Assembly (NCBI GenBank): GCA_026119935.1 | Contig: JALRMH010000071.1 | Location: 1 to 64,000, forward strand | Direction: 5' to 3' | DNA: 64,000 bases | From: Endothia cerciana | Lineage: Eukaryota; Ascomycota; Sordariomycetes; Diaporthales; Cryphonectriaceae | In this document: positions 1 through 11,807 of the stretch, piece by piece | How positions within the stretch are numbered: the first letter of the stretch is position 1 | Layout of the letters: every line of letters begins with the position of its first letter | The notes under the pieces: model-generated | Database searches by the model: none | Told to the model about the DNA's origin: nothing | Seen by the model: only the letters and a program-made list of their open reading frames with translations | Position numbers and translations under genes: made by a program

Positions 1-1337
1 ACTGCAGTAGTAATAATAACTGATAACATTTATTAATATATATTATATATATTTAAAAAATATAATAAACTGCAAAGATTAATTATAAAAGCTATTCTAT
101 ATTAATATATACTTATATTATAACCTATCTAATATACAGGTCACAGCAACAGGTGCAGCAAGCAAGACTACCTGAAGTAGACCCCTTAAAAAAGGAGATT
201 CAATACTTATTTCAAGAAAAGACACAAGTTATAATTATATAATCCAGGGTTAGGGTTACAAGCGACTATGTTAACTATAGACATAGTCGATATATTCAAG
301 AAACGACTATATAGAGTCGGCACATAGTCTGGATATTCGAACCTAAAGAGCAGAGTATATAGGAACAGACATTTCCTACAGTTAGATAGATCTTATAATG
401 CTCTTCAGTCGTCAATCTAAGTTCTAAGTCTACATATACTTAGAAGCCTTAAAGGCAGTGAACACTCGCACAGGTTACTCAGTGTATTTCTGTATTCACA
501 GGTTCTTACTTGACACTGCTCTTGTTAGCATAAATTCAATCAGTACTTAAAGAATCACCGGATTACTGCAGTGCTCATTACAACTTAGTATATAGATAAG
601 AAAGACTTATTAAAACAAATTTAATTATAGTTAGATAAAGAGTATATATTAAAAATCTATATAATAAAGTTAACAGTTATTTTAATAAATTATATATATT
701 TATATTATCTCAATATATACTTAATATATATTAACGCAGCATTGCAAATATATATATAATAACAAAAATAAAAATATTATAATAAAAACGATAATAAAAT
801 TATATCATCAGCATATACTTAATTAATATATATAATATAGCGAACAAGTACTGATCAATTGTCAGAACACCTATTATATAAGCCCGGCAGAGTTATAATA
901 ATATAGCGAGAACAAGCTGTCTGATTAATAGCTGCTGGGTATCTGTTAGTACAGAGACTGATTCTTACAGTATAGAAAGAACTAGTATGCTGAATCGCTA
1001 GCTATTTGAAGGGAAATAGCCCGTGCGCCGCTAGCGCTGTTATCTGCTAGCGCCGTTGTCGTAACACCAATATTGCGTTGTTATTATTATTATTATTAAA
1101 AAGAAAAATAAAGATAGCTTACTATAAGGATGTAGTAACTATATGCTTACAGTATATGCATTAGTTCACGCGATGTAATGCTGGCTAAATAAAAATCTGA
1201 TTAGAGTTAAAGTACTACGCATACGCACAGTATATGCCGATATTTGAAAAATAAAAATTTTCTGACAACTCAATTAGATATGCGGAGCATATACGCTATC
1301 TTCGTAGCTAGGTAACTAGATCAGGTTTAGCCTGTTT
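1..1337. repeat. AT-rich, RIP-type repeat region
   Basis: About 1.3 kb of strongly A+T-rich sequence with no usable reading frame, in sharp contrast to the GC-rich genes from 2.9 kb onward. TA-rich words and stop codons dominate, as expected for transposon DNA mutated by RIP. It contains an LTR-like repeat (116-586) with a related copy near 17.4 kb and a (TTA)n run at about 1081-1098. Base composition switches abruptly at about 1340. No gene is seen. Confidence 0.75.
116..586 (+). mobile_element. Degenerate LTR-like repeat, copy 1
   Basis: This segment aligns with 17375-17829 over its whole length. Shared blocks are a start TATTATAACC (TGTTATAACC in the other copy), a CAGGGTTAGGGTTAC word, GCTCTTCAGTCGTCAATCTAAG, AGGCAGTGAACACT and CTGCAGTGCTCATTACAAC near the end. 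The intact copy begins TG and ends CA, as LTRs do. Where the copies differ, this one usually carries T or A against C or G, so it is the more heavily RIP-mutated copy. No coding domain or clear target-site duplication is visible, so it may be a solo LTR or fragment. Confidence 0.6.
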
Positions 1338-2907
1338 ATGCTGAGCATATGCCCGACCTCGCGGGCCCTACCCCCGCCACCTTTTTGTCCGACCTACTTT
1401 TTCTACCCCCCGCCAAGACTTTTCTACCCCCCGCCACCTGGCACCTGCTTCTCTATCCGCGGCCGACTGTCCGCGGACGCCGAGTTGCGGCGTCTTCCCG
1501 GGGGGTCTGCGTCTTCATCTGCAGGCTATCTGACCGAGTGTTCAGATAGATGTCGGAGGGTCCTTCCTGGCCAAGATGGGTGCCGAGAGCGAGCTTGGAC
1601 GGTCGTGGCCAGCGCGGTCACCCAGAAGCAGCAAGTAGGATATATGCCTGCATGTGGCGGCACTATGATATCTCGCTGTGGGGCCTCCACCCCCCATAGA
1701 TTCTGGGAACATCTCGAGCAGCAACTCGGCTTGTTGTCGAGACCCGTTGATCCCTTCACGAGGCGGTGGCCCAGGGCACCCCAGTCGGGGGGGGGGGGGT
1801 TTGTTCAGAGGGGGCCCTTGAGCGAGGACCTACAAGCAAAAGGTGACTGGCCTGCGTCGATGACTTTCCGCCTCGAGCGTGGCGTCTGGAATTAAGTCAC
1901 CTTGGCAGGACGCCCGCGGGCGTTGGCTGAGACGCAGCGCGCGGGCTACTCGTTGTGGCCCGTCGTCCTCATCCTTGTCCCTCTCCTGTCCCTCTCCTGT
2001 CCCCCCCCCCCCTCTCTCTCCCCCTCTTCCTTTATCGCGAACTGGAGCGTACATACCATGCAGCGGCTTGCACTACCACAACACACACAGACACGGGACA
2101 CACACGCCCAGGTATGCACACGCACAGTACCTTACTTACTGTGGTAGTGTAGTATGCATGGAGTACCCAGTACACGCTGACGTTCCTGCTGCTGTCGAGT
2201 TTCCGGGCCCCCCCCTGAGCATGTGGACCAGTCTGGAAGTTCAAGGTTGGCACCGGGGGCCACAACTCATACGACGTATCATGTCACAACACTTTTCTTT
2301 CCTCTTGCCCTCTGCGGGGAACGAAACGGGATGTTTGGGTATGGGACGGGGACGGGCAATGAAACCCCGCGGCAGAGGGTGGCTGGCTGGCTGGCTGGAC
2401 CGGGAAAGGGACCTGGACCTTTTAAAAACAGTTGGCCTGGCCCAGAAGATTAAATAGGATTCATGCAACCCCGACCCTATCGACTGGCCCCCTCCTGCCC
2501 TGCTGCCGACCTTCTGCAGCCGTCTCCTGTCAAAGCCCGGGTCACGCCTTTTTTCCTAACCCGACCGGGGCAACTCCGTAAGCCTTCCTCTGTGTGTGTG
2601 CATCGTCGCGGCCAGCACCGGTCGCGCACGGCAGATCCCCCCGTGGCCGGACGACGTCACCGGCAGCGGGCTGAAGGCAAGGGACAGACCACGCCGGTCG
2701 GTAGAGAGAGGAGCCGTCAAGCTTCAGGCCATTGCACCACTGGCGCGGCGCGACAGGATCCAGCCGCCTCCACCCGGCGCGCGTGCCGACACGACCCCAT
2801 CGCACAGCTCACACGACGAACAGACCGCTCGCGCCCTTTGGAGGCCCCGGCCGTTGGCGCTACCGCCAGCAAGGGAGCCCGGGGAACGGCTCGGCAGCGC
2901 CCCAGGC
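1338..2907. other. Intergenic region upstream of the SLC49-like gene
   Basis: GC-rich spacer between the AT-rich repeat and the first gene. It contains a G run near 1788-1798, a C run with CT-rich sequence near 2000-2030, and CA-rich sequence near 2080-2130. Open frames here overlap each other in several phases, are proline- or arginine-rich and match no family I know. The last few hundred bases probably hold the promoter and 5' leader of the transporter. Confidence 0.5.
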
Positions 2908-4625
2908 ATGGGCTCCGTATCGGAAAAGAGCACCGGCGACTGGAAGGGGTCCCACATGCGCATAGACAGCAGCGAGCCGGGGGGGCGCTCAGACGGCAAG
3001 GTCGACGAGGTCGAGCTGCAGGATCTGGACCGCGGGAAGGAGGAGGCCGGCGGCGGCGGCGGTCGGCGTCAGTTGTTCCCCCGCCTTGGAGTCGACGCCC
3101 TTGTGCACGAGTCCCGGCCCTCCGTGGACCCGGATGAGGACGGGACATATCAGTTCTACAAGGTGTACAAGAGGCGTTGGTTCGGGCTTGTGCAGTTGAC
3201 CCTGCTCAACATCGTCGTCAGCTGGGAGGTGAGCAGCCTGTCTACTGACCGCGCCGACTATCGAGGCCAATGACGGGTCAGAGGCTGACATGATTCTGCC
3301 CCCCCCCCCCCCTAGTGGTTGACCTTCTCCCCCGTCGTCTCCATCGCAGCCGAGTTCTTCAACACCGACGAGTCTGCCGTCAACTGGATGTCGACAGCCT
3401 TCCTCTTCGCCTTCGTCGCCATAGTCCCCGTTGTCATCTACGTGCTCCACTGGGGGCCCAAGCCCTCGATCCTGGTTGCCTCGATACTTATTCTGGTCGG
3501 CAACTGGATCCGTTACGGCGGCGTCCTGGCCCACCCCCACAGCTTTGGAGTGGTCATGTTTGGCCAGATCCTCATCGGCTTCGCCCAGCCCTTCGTGCTC
3601 GCGGCCCCCACCCGGTACTCAGACCTGTGGCTCACCAGCCGCGGCCGTGTTGCTGCCACGGCCCTCATGAGTCTGGCGAACCCCTTTGGTGCGGCATTGG
3701 GCCAGCTCATCATACCCTTTTGGGTGTACTCGCCGGGCGACATCCCCAATGCCGTCCTGTACCTATCTATCATCGTACGTCTTACTCCCTGTCTCCTCCC
3801 ATCTCTAAAGACCCTACGAGCCCCTGACAAGACCGTCCCAAGGCCACTGTTGCCTGCGTGCCCTCGCTCTTTATCCCGGCGAGGCCGCCGACACCACCTT
3901 CTGCCTCTGGCGAGACGGACAAGCTCGACCTCAACGTCTCCGTGCCGAGGCTGCTCGGCTCCCCGGAGGTCTGGCTCATCCTCATCCCCTTCGTCGTCTA
4001 CGTCGGCTTCTTCAACTGCATCTCCACCACCATCAGCCAGGTGATGGTGCCCTACGGCTTCAGCGATACCGACGCCGGCATTGCTGGCGCATTGCTCATC
4101 GTCGTCGGGCTCGTCTCGGCCGCCATCACCTCCCCGGTCCTCGACCGCACGAAGGCCTTCCTGCTCGCCATCAAGGTCGCCGTCCCGATCATCGGCCTCT
4201 GCTACCTCATCTTCATCTGGATGCCCGAGACGCGGTCCGTCGCCGGTCCGTATGTCGTCCTCGCCGTCCTCGGCGCCGCGTCCTTCAGCCTGGTGCCCAT
4301 CGCCATGGAGTACCTCGTGGAGCTGACGCACCCCGTCAGCCCCGAGGTGACGAGCACGCTGGCCTGGGCCGGCGGGCAGCTGCTGGGTGCTCTCTTCATC
4401 ATCATCTCGGACGCGCTCAAGGCTGGGCCGAGTGCGAGCCCGCCGAACAACATGACGGCTGCCTTGGTCTTCCAGGCGGTCATTGCCATGGTTGCCTTCC
4501 CGGTCCCGCTGTTCCTGGGCTTGTTTGGAAGAGGCGACAAGGTCACCCTGCGGAGGGTCCAGTCAGACCAGGGGCGGGGGCCGCAGGGGCGGCAAACCCA
4601 AGGACAGGCATCGGACGGGCTGTGA
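2908..4625 (+). CDS. MFS transporter, SLC49 (FLVCR/DIRC2)-like
   Basis: Three exons: 2908-3228, 3316-3774 and 3843-4625, giving 520 residues, a normal length for this family. The N-terminal ~95 residues are hydrophilic and acidic. About twelve hydrophobic segments follow, starting at RRWFGLVQLTLLNIVVSW. The continuation TFSPVVSIAAEFF..VNWMSTAF and the loop GNWIRYGG are typical of SLC49 transporters, the family of FLVCR heme/choline carriers and DIRC2. The substrate cannot be read from sequence; plasma or vacuolar membrane location is inferred. Intron 1 ends in a run of 14 C followed by TAG, an extreme polypyrimidine tract. Intron 2 is 68 nt. The ATG at 2908 was chosen because it precedes the tail directly; an in-frame upstream start is possible. 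The gene converges with ERG27. Confidence 0.85.
3229..3315 (+). other. Intron with 14-C polypyrimidine tract
   Basis: Intron of 87 nt (GTGAGC..TAG) in the transporter gene. The uninterrupted C run at 3299-3312 directly precedes the acceptor TAG. Removing it joins GAG to TGG in phase 0 and restores the family sequence VVSW-E-W-TFSPV. Confidence 0.8.
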
Positions 4626-5237
4626 TGCTGGAGGGGGGTCCACGCTGAGAGAGAGACATCCGGGCAGACCATTCTCCCCCCCCCTCCCCCCTCTTCCACT
4701 TCTCCGTTCCGCCACGCCCATCTTACAGGAATCGCATCTGGTGGGAGGATATATATAGCCCTTCTGCCTCGAGGATTGAAGGGCATGATGGCCACTATGC
4801 CGTGTAAGCTACGTGCTCAGCCGCATGAGACCGAGGGTCGGGGTCTGAGGCGGGAACCCTGTTCGGTAGACGTTGCATTAATGCCTACAAACCCTTTTGC
4901 GCAGTGTTCCATGCGTGGATATCTCCGAGTCATGCCCCATTCTCTTATCTAGTCCGGTGTGTGTATCTACGGAGGCAGCATGACCTGGAGCGATCGAGCG
5001 CCGGCAGCCATGTGGGTAGGTATTGGCCCCTCAGGCATAAGTCGGCGGAGTGTTCAACAGGCCTGGCCGTGGCCATCAGGCTGTGATTCTGGCCCTAGCT
5101 CCGGGAGGCAGCACCTGGGTGGTGCACAGTACCTATGGCACCATGCCCCCCCTTGGTGTATGCCAGCCCTGGAGGGAAGCCTGCCGATGACCGCACTCGT
5201 GTGACAAGTCTTCTCTCATCCAACGCCGTCTGACCCG
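4626..5237. other. Convergent 3' spacer, transporter / ERG27
   Basis: Tail-to-tail spacer holding the 3' ends of both neighbours. A C/T-rich run lies at about 4675-4700. No gene, RNA or structured repeat seen. Confidence 0.5.
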
Positions 5238-6757
5238 CTACTCTGCTTTCGATATCTTGTCCTCCCACTCCTCCCTCAGCCTCTCCATCTCGGCCCAACA
5301 CCTGGCCCCAATCTCCTCAAACTCGGCCCTGCTCTCCTCGGTGGGCATCACCGCGCCGGCTCTCCTGCCTACGCTCTTCCTCAGCACCCTTATGGCGCCG
5401 GCGTCCTCCTTGCCCACATCGACCTGATCCTGCACCTTCCCTTCCCACCCCCACCCGTCCACCTCCGTCTTCTTGACCATCGTGTTCCCCCAGAAGTCCG
5501 TGCAGGAGCCCCACTTGGACCTGCCGGCACCCTGAGAATCCAGCTCGGACTGGCTCGACAGCGCGAGCCACACGGTCGCGACGGCTGCCTTGTACGGCGT
5601 GACGGGGTGCCAGGGGCTGCCGAGCCAGCGGCTGATGCTCGTGCCGATGACGTATGCCCACATGAGCGCGAAGTGGAGGGGAAACATGGTCGTGGCGACG
5701 ATACCGGGGTGGGCAAGATATATGTTCGGCTTGGCGGCGGCCGCGGCCGAGGTCCCTGTCGCCGCGGGAGAAGGGGGGAGGGAAAGGTAGCGCTCGGAAT
5801 ATCGCCTCGCGCTGGGGAGGCCGGCGGTCAGGCAGAGAAGGTCGGTCAGCATCTTGCTGCTCTCGTAGGCGGCGGTGCTCCTGAGCGCCTGGAGGTCGTC
5901 GAGGCTGAGGTGCCAGAGCGCGGGGTCCACGCTGCTCTGCCAGATGATCCTGCCGGGGGGCAGCACCCGGCCGTCGCCCTGTGGTTCCTCGGCGGGGCCA
6001 GGCCGGCTGAGCAAGGGCAGGAGGTAGTGGGCAAGGAGGTAGTGGCCGAACACGTTGGCGCAGAACACCAGGCCCAGCGTGTCCTTCAGGCCGGGCAGCG
6101 GGCTGACCGTCAGGCCCGGGGTGGAGCGCTTCGAGCGCGGCCGGGTGGTGGCCTGTACCCAGCCCGAGGTCACGATGTCCCAGAAGAAGCCGGACCAGCT
6201 GACGTGCGACCACCCGCCGATGCCGGCATTGAAGATGACGGCGTCCAGCCTCGGTACCCTCAGCTCGCCGAGGCCCTCGAAGGGCACGGTCCCGCCGACG
6301 AGCTGGTCCGCCGCGCGCTGCACGGTGGAGAGGTCGCACAGGTCGACCTGGACGGAGGAGATGTGCACGCGGCCGAGGGCGTCCTGCGGGCCGGTGGCGC
6401 CGCGGCCGAGCAGCGATGGCGAGGAGGCGGCGCGGCCGAGGTGTTTCCGGAGCAGGGAGACGGTCTCGGCGGACTTGCGGGCGGAGCGAGTCGTGGGGAG
6501 GAGGACGAGGTGGGAGGTGAGGGCGCGGGTGGCCAGGAACGTGTCGATCGTGCGCTCGCAGATGCCCAGGCCGATGCCGCTGCCGTGTCGCGCGCCGGTG
6601 TGAGCGAGCACCTCCAGGCAAGAGAAACCAGTCCCAGGGGGGCGGCGGGGGCTGGACGAGTTGGAGGGGCAAGATTCTGGACGCACCTGTTGGCGCCGGT
6701 GACGAGCACGAAGAGGGCGTCCCGGGCCGGGACCGACTCCCAGGGTGCTGGAGCCAT
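5238..6757 (-). CDS. ERG27: 3-ketosteroid reductase, Erg27-like
   Basis: Short-chain dehydrogenase of the ergosterol pathway. The family reduces the 3-keto group during sterol C-4 demethylation, using NADPH, at the ER or lipid droplets. Two exons, 6757-6687 and 6579-5238, encode 470 residues. The 107-nt intron splits the Rossmann motif; splicing (AG|C) restores TGANSGIGLG at residues 20-29. Also present are FNAG (cofactor-site NAG) and the catalytic YESSK with Tyr262 and Lys266. The long insertions and the WQSS motif before the active-site Tyr fit Erg27 better than a generic SDR. The start at 6757 lies just before the conserved strand; an in-frame ATG 13 codons upstream is possible. It is divergent from the gene at 7282. 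Large opposite-strand open frames here are composition shadows. Confidence 0.85.
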
Positions 6758-7281
6758 GGCGGGCGAGGAGGTGTTGGGAGAGGCTACGGTTCTCACGCTG
6801 CGGCTTCCCAGGTCGAGCGGGAAGGGTTCGATCGGGGCGGTGTCGAGAGCCTTTTCGTACTACATACGCGATAGTACTGTGGTGTTATATTTTGTCGTCT
6901 GCCCGTGGTCGGGGGCCAGGGCCTTCACCTTACTTCAGGGTTTGTCGTCCAGGGGACGGGGCAGGGGTGGGGGGGGTTGTTCCAGCTGATGTCCCACTGC
7001 TACGTTATATGGCTGGTGCTTATCGGGCCATGCGAGGCACCCCGTACCCCACTGCGTACCTCTGCTGCTGTATGTCGTAGTACCGCAGGCAGGGAGATAC
7101 CAGCAGGGGGCCCTTCCAGGCGTTCAGGACATCCCGCCACCGGAGGTCTGGGCGCCCCCTTCGCCCGTTGTCCAGCTCTGGCACCCAAAGACCACCCCCT
7201 CCTTGGAAACACCCCCCCCCACCCGGGCCTCCAACGATCCTATAACCCCCCATACGCACACACCATGCCTTTGCCATCATC
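6758..7281. promoter_or_regulatory. Bidirectional promoter region, ERG27 / OB-fold gene
   Basis: A 524-bp head-to-head spacer that must hold promoters for both flanking genes. It contains G-runs near 6967-6976 and a C-rich stretch at about 7206-7220. I see no unambiguous TATA box or sterol-response element. Confidence 0.45.
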
Positions 7282-8517
7282 ATGACAGGCAAACTCCTCG
7301 TCCTGGCCGGCGCTCCGGAATCACACCGGCTGGACTGGACCTCCCCAGGCCTACTCTCCACATTCCATCCTGCCATAGCCCGGTTTGCTCTTCTTGGCCA
7401 TCCGTCGCAAGCCACACCTCGTGATCAACAGGACATATCCGTCCTCGACCTAGCAGTCTGGCGCTCCCTGCCCCTGCACCGTTCGGAGATCCGGACCGGC
7501 CTCTCCCAACAACACGGCTTCCACTTCGCAGGCGCCTTCCCCAGCAGCGCCGACTTCCTCACCACAGCCAGCATCTCCCCCTCAGCCGCCTCGCGGCTCC
7601 CCGGCCAAGACGACGCCGGCGGGGAGGGCAGCAGCAGGCTGCTCGCCGGCTTCTACGAGCACTCCCTCGCTGTGCACCATGACGTCTTGTCATCCCAGCT
7701 CGTGTCCGGACCGCAGGGCCGACAACACGCCGCAGGCCCTCAGGAGCCGGGCGAGGTCGGGGCGGACACCTCGCTCGCGGGTGATACCAGCCCCAGCTCG
7801 AGGTCCTTCAACAGTGACGGGGATGACACCACGGCCCTTGCAGACGGGCCGACGGTGCTCAAGACGCCGCTGAGGCCTGCCTGGGGCCGCGGCACGGATC
7901 ACCTGTCGGACCTGGAGGACATCCCCCCGGCTTCGTACCTCACGTCCATCGCGCCCTCCACGATGACGGTCACGCTCATCGTGGGCATCATCAGTATCGC
8001 CGCCCCGCGGACCGTCGAGACCCGGTTCGGCGCAACCAAGACCCTCGTCGAGGTCCTGGTCGGCGATGAGACCAAGTCCGGCTTTGCTGTGACCTTCTGG
8101 TTGTCTGTCGCCGATGCGAGGCCAGGCACGGGGGGCGTGTTGAGTGGCCTGCGCAGCCAGGATGTCGTACTCATGCAGAATGTCGCCCTGAACGTGTTCC
8201 GGCAGAGGGTGTATGGTGGCAGCCTGCGGCGGGATATGACGAGGGTGCACCTGCTCTATAGGGGGGGGAGGGTCGATGAGGGCGATGCGGCTGGGTATTA
8301 CTCCCAGGCTGATCTGGCCAGGGCTGGGAGGGGCGGGAATCCGCGGCGGAATCCGCAGCTGGAGAAGACCAGGAGGGTGAGGGACTGGGTCTTGAAGTTT
8401 GTCGGTGGTGGTGGTGTGGGAGGTGAGCCGAGGACGGCGGCGACGACTGCCAAGGGCAAGGAGAGAGGAGCAGCTCCAAGGGACTGGAACCAGCCGCCAC
8501 CGTTAGATTCTCAGTAA
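7282..8517 (+). CDS. Predicted OB-fold nucleic-acid-binding protein
   Basis: Single-exon frame of 411 residues. The conserved part lies at roughly residues 210-330: PPASYLTSIAPSTMTVTLIV, then IISIAAPRTVETRFG, LVEVLVGDETKSG and FWLSVADAR, then VVLMQNVALNVF and a basic VHLLYRGGR. Alternating beta strands with a short helix, together with the recurring 'LIVGIISI..PRTV..RFG' start, fit an OB-fold of the kind found in ssDNA-binding proteins, and I recall similar fungal proteins annotated as nucleic-acid-binding OB-fold. The remainder is low-complexity. Role in replication, repair or telomere biology is inference; no catalytic motif is present. The ATG at 7282 is the first in frame. It converges with RXT2. 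Confidence 0.7.
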   Translation: MTGKLLVLAGAPESHRLDWTSPGLLSTFHPAIARFALLGHPSQATPRDQQDISVLDLAVWRSLPLHRSEIRTGLSQQHGFHFAGAFPSSADFLTTASISPSAASRLPGQDDAGGEGSSRLLAGFYEHSLAVHHDVLSSQLVSGPQGRQHAAGPQEPGEVGADTSLAGDTSPSSRSFNSDGDDTTALADGPTVLKTPLRPAWGRGTDHLSDLEDIPPASYLTSIAPSTMTVTLIVGIISIAAPRTVETRFGATKTLVEVLVGDETKSGFAVTFWLSVADARPGTGGVLSGLRSQDVVLMQNVALNVFRQRVYGGSLRRDMTRVHLLYRGGRVDEGDAAGYYSQADLARAGRGGNPRRNPQLEKTRRVRDWVLKFVGGGGVGGEPRTAATTAKGKERGAAPRDWNQPPPLDSQ

Positions 8518-9016
8518 ACGTCTTCCACACGTCTTGCATAGAAGGAGGCACACAGCATAACCCCCCCCCCGCCCCCCCTGAGTGGGGCCTGCATCTTTAA
8601 CACGAGAGGCACACCCGGTTTCCTTTGTGCAAGTTGAAGCCCGACAACCGCTTTTGATATAAGCATAGGATGAGGCATCCTGCGGAAGCCTCACACACAG
8701 CAACAAGGTGTGACAAACAGCTTCGTTCACCTCAGTCCCCTCCCGCCCCCAGGGTATACTCTGTATCAGTTGTAGAGGGAAGGTTGCATGCCACCACTTG
8801 ACATGGCTCATGGAGCCCTGCGGGCTCAAGGGCCGCTGGGCATCATCATTACTACACAGAGCTGAGCCCGACGCAATGCACACCAGTCAGTGGGGAGATG
8901 AGGCTCGGAGACACCTTGTTCAGATGAAGTAAGTATATTTAGGAGGCTGGGACCCCTTACGACTCCTCAGTCGAGCTGACCAGTGGGGGTCTGCACAAGG
9001 CTTTCAGGTCTAGTCC
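8518..9016. other. Convergent 3' spacer, OB-fold gene / RXT2
   Basis: 499 bp between two stop codons, with a C-rich run near 8562-8578. It holds the 3' UTRs of both genes. Nothing else recognised. Confidence 0.5.
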
Positions 9017-10745
9017 CTACTTATTGCGATTCCTCGTCTTCTTTTGTGGCTGAGCAGTGTCCTCCTCTTCCTCATCTTGTCCCTTCTTCAAGTCCTCAGT
9101 CAGACCCCATTCGTCCTTGTCATACCAGTCCTCTCCGTCAGACATATCCCTGTTGGGACCACTGTGCGCCTCAGCTTTCGACCAGGCCAACACTGTCCTG
9201 CGCATGCGGTCCGCCTTCAGGAGGCCTTCGTAGAGCTTCCGGGCACCACGGCAGACCTCTTCTTGCTTCTGCACATACAGTTGAAGCAGCCGGCGGATGT
9301 CTTCTGCTTCTTGCTCTGGCAGGCCCAAGTCTCGATCTGGATGTGCCGACCTGGGCGCCAAAAATATGGGGTGTATGAAAGATTCGTCCGTCAAGGCCGC
9401 TACAAGACTGGCGGCCTCCTCGTCATTGGGCTGCGTATGCGGACTGGGCCGTCTCGGATCGTGATTGGGCTCGGTGCCGCCGTCCACCATGACGATATCC
9501 CCGTCTTCTGGGTCCGGTCCGGTCTCAGGCTCCTTTCCCTTGCCTTGTGACCTGTCTGGCTGGTTAGAGCCAGTGATGACATGCTCAGAGTCCTGCCCTC
9601 GTGGCCTCTCCTCCTCTACAGCCGTTGGTTCCTCCTTTCCTGTCGTGCCAGAGTCGTGCTGCAACGGGGTTGAGGTTTCCGCCGAAACGACATTGGTCGC
9701 CAACTCATGATCCTTTTCTGGCTGCTTCTCAGCCGTCTTCCCGCCGCCGTCTGTCATGGCCACGTCCCCATCTACCGGTTTCTGCTGCTTGTTGCTGGAT
9801 CCTGCGCCGTTGACATGGCTCTGCACTCCATTGACCGAGGTCTGGGCTGGGCTGCTGCCATCCGGCCTAGCGACCGTTGCCTCTTCTCCATCGCCAGCTC
9901 GGGATTCCAACCTCCTGCGCTTCGTCGCGCGCATCATGAACCTGTCATCGAAAAGCTCACTATCGTTGGGGCCCAGGAACATCTCGCAGCTGGCCCAGGT
10001 GTGATCGCCACTGAGCTTTGTCAAGAGGGGCCGCACTTTTGACAGTGCAGTGTTCTCTTTGTGCATGAGGTCGCTTCCCTGATTCGCAAGTTCGGTGAGC
10101 GCGGGGGAGATAAAGGGCCGTGAGAGCGTCGGGTGGGTGGGCAGGTCGGTGACGGAGGTGAGTGGAGCAAGGAGCTCTGCAGAGCAGTCAGTATGGCACG
10201 GCTTCGACGGGCGAGAAGTGCCTGGCAGGACTTACGCTCAAGGCGAATAGAGGAGTAAGGGTCGGCCTCGGCGGCTGCGGCCACAGCATCCTGGATGCGC
10301 TCGTCGTCGTCGTCGCTGTCGATGTCGTAGCCATCTTCATCAACCAGTGGTGGGTTTCGGCTTATGATGGCCCGCCGATACCCAGTATGCTCGACCACCT
10401 AGACATCGGAGTTAGCATATGAGCCCCCGTTTGGTCTTGTCCTTCTTCTGCGCGATCGCGGGACAGAACCTGCCTCCTTATAAACGGCTGGACCGGTGGG
10501 CGGGCCTAGTTTGCCCTCGCGGACAAATTTGGCCTTCTGCTTCAACTTGTTGCCTCTATTCGTCGGGGCTTGGATCTCAGAGTCGGAGTCGGACTCTAAG
10601 AAATTTAAAAGAGGTCAACCGTCGGTCCTGCCCCGTCCTTCCGGTACGGCATCGCTCCTCTCTCCTTACCGATGGCGTCTCGTGCGATCTTCTTCTTCAT
10701 AGCCTTTATCGTCTCGAAGACGTATATCTGTTCGCGCGACGACAT
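9017..10745 (-). CDS. RXT2: Rpd3L histone deacetylase subunit, Rxt2-like
   Basis: Rxt2 is a non-catalytic subunit of the large Rpd3 deacetylase complex and acts in nuclear gene repression. Four exons: 10745-10670, 10595 to about 10460, 10398-10236 and 10176-9017. The protein starts MSSREQIYVFETIKAMKK, continues with NRGNKLKQKAKFVREGKLGP and EHTGYRRAIISRNPPLVDEDG, an acidic run (DSDDDDERIQ), then LTSVTDLPTHPTLSRPF and MHKENTALSKVRPLLTKL, which is the RXT2 N-terminal domain order. The C-terminal half is acidic and low-complexity. The introns before exons 2 and 4 are clear (74 and 59 nt). The donor between exons 2 and 3 is uncertain, although a TGCTAAC branch site and TAG acceptor at 10399 are plain. 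It is divergent from the TRAPPC11-like gene. Confidence 0.82.
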
Positions 10746-11807
10746 GTTGGGCCGGCCAGGACTGAGGCACTGGGACGGCTTCTATGGGGGCGTCTTATGC
10801 GTTGGTAGGGTGAACGCGACCAGGAAGCGGCCCGGTGGCTCGTAGGCGCGACGGGCGCGAGAGGAGGGGAGAGTGATCTGTCGAGGCCTGCGAGCGCCTG
10901 ACGGATAAGCCGTGGCGCGGGATCGGTCGTGACGAGGGCGAGGTAGAGGGACAGGTCCTGTGCTGGAGAGAGTACAGGAGCAGGTAGGTCGGCTGGTCGG
11001 CGAGGCTCGAGGGGAGCAGAGGTGGGAGGGAACCGGTCCTTCACGGGGAAGGAGAGCGACCGTGTCTGCCGTCGCGGCAGGCATACGATCTGATAGGGTG
11101 TGATAGGGTTACCCTATACTTGTACTCCCCGTAGCGAGGCACTGCACCCGGCAAGCAAGCCCCAGGAGGACTCTAGCGCCTTGTTTCTCAGCGGGATGCT
11201 TCTACTACAGCACCCCATCCACGGTAGCCCGTCAGCACCCGCAGCACCTGGATAGGCTGTCAGGTACCGAGGCTGATCGGTGTTAGCTGTGACGCCATGT
11301 TCTGCCAGGACCCTCGCTTCACCGCCTGCCGGTACAAGACCTCATCCCACCTCCAGCGCCTGGCCCCGGGAGCTGGCTGGGTGGGCTCCGTAGGACCGCA
11401 TCGTTGGACAGAGCGAGATGCGACGAGTGGTTCCGGATCAGTACTGATGGCGATGACTGCGTCCCGGACCAGAAGAGAAGCAACGGCATGACACAGCGAC
11501 CCAGCCAAATAGCGTCCAGGTGTATTACCCCTCTCTGTGAGTGAGTCCTCGCGCCCGTGCCTCGCGCCCGTGCCTCGCGCCCCGTGCTGCCACCATCTCG
11601 ATATATATACCGTACCCGTACCCGTACCTCCGTGCTATTCGCTGACCCGGGGGGGCCGGGACCTGTCTAGCCTTTGAGCGATCCATGAGCTCCACCGGCG
11701 ACCTCAACAAACCTCGACCTCGAGTAGCTAGACCGTCGGTACTCGTTTCCGAGGGGCCAAGAGCACCTGGGGCTCGTGGCCACCGGGGACCGCGCTGACC
11801 AGCCAGC
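10746..11807. promoter_or_regulatory. Divergent promoter region, RXT2 / TRAPPC11-like
   Basis: About 1 kb between two start codons, so it carries both promoters. It contains a 15-nt palindrome ATAGGGTTACCCTAT at 11104-11118 with an extra half-site TGATAGGG just upstream, a short direct repeat of CTCGCGCCCGTGC around 11547-11582, and (CCGTAC)3 near 11621-11637. No gene seen. Confidence 0.45.

Noticed and set aside
1338..2457. Proline- and arginine-rich frames at 1.3-2.5 kb
   Set aside because: They overlap each other in several phases and contain homopolymer products only.
5607..6989. 460-residue open frame opposite ERG27
   Set aside because: Gly/Ala/Arg-rich shadow of the ERG27 coding strand; no motif, and the minus strand has a clear SDR.
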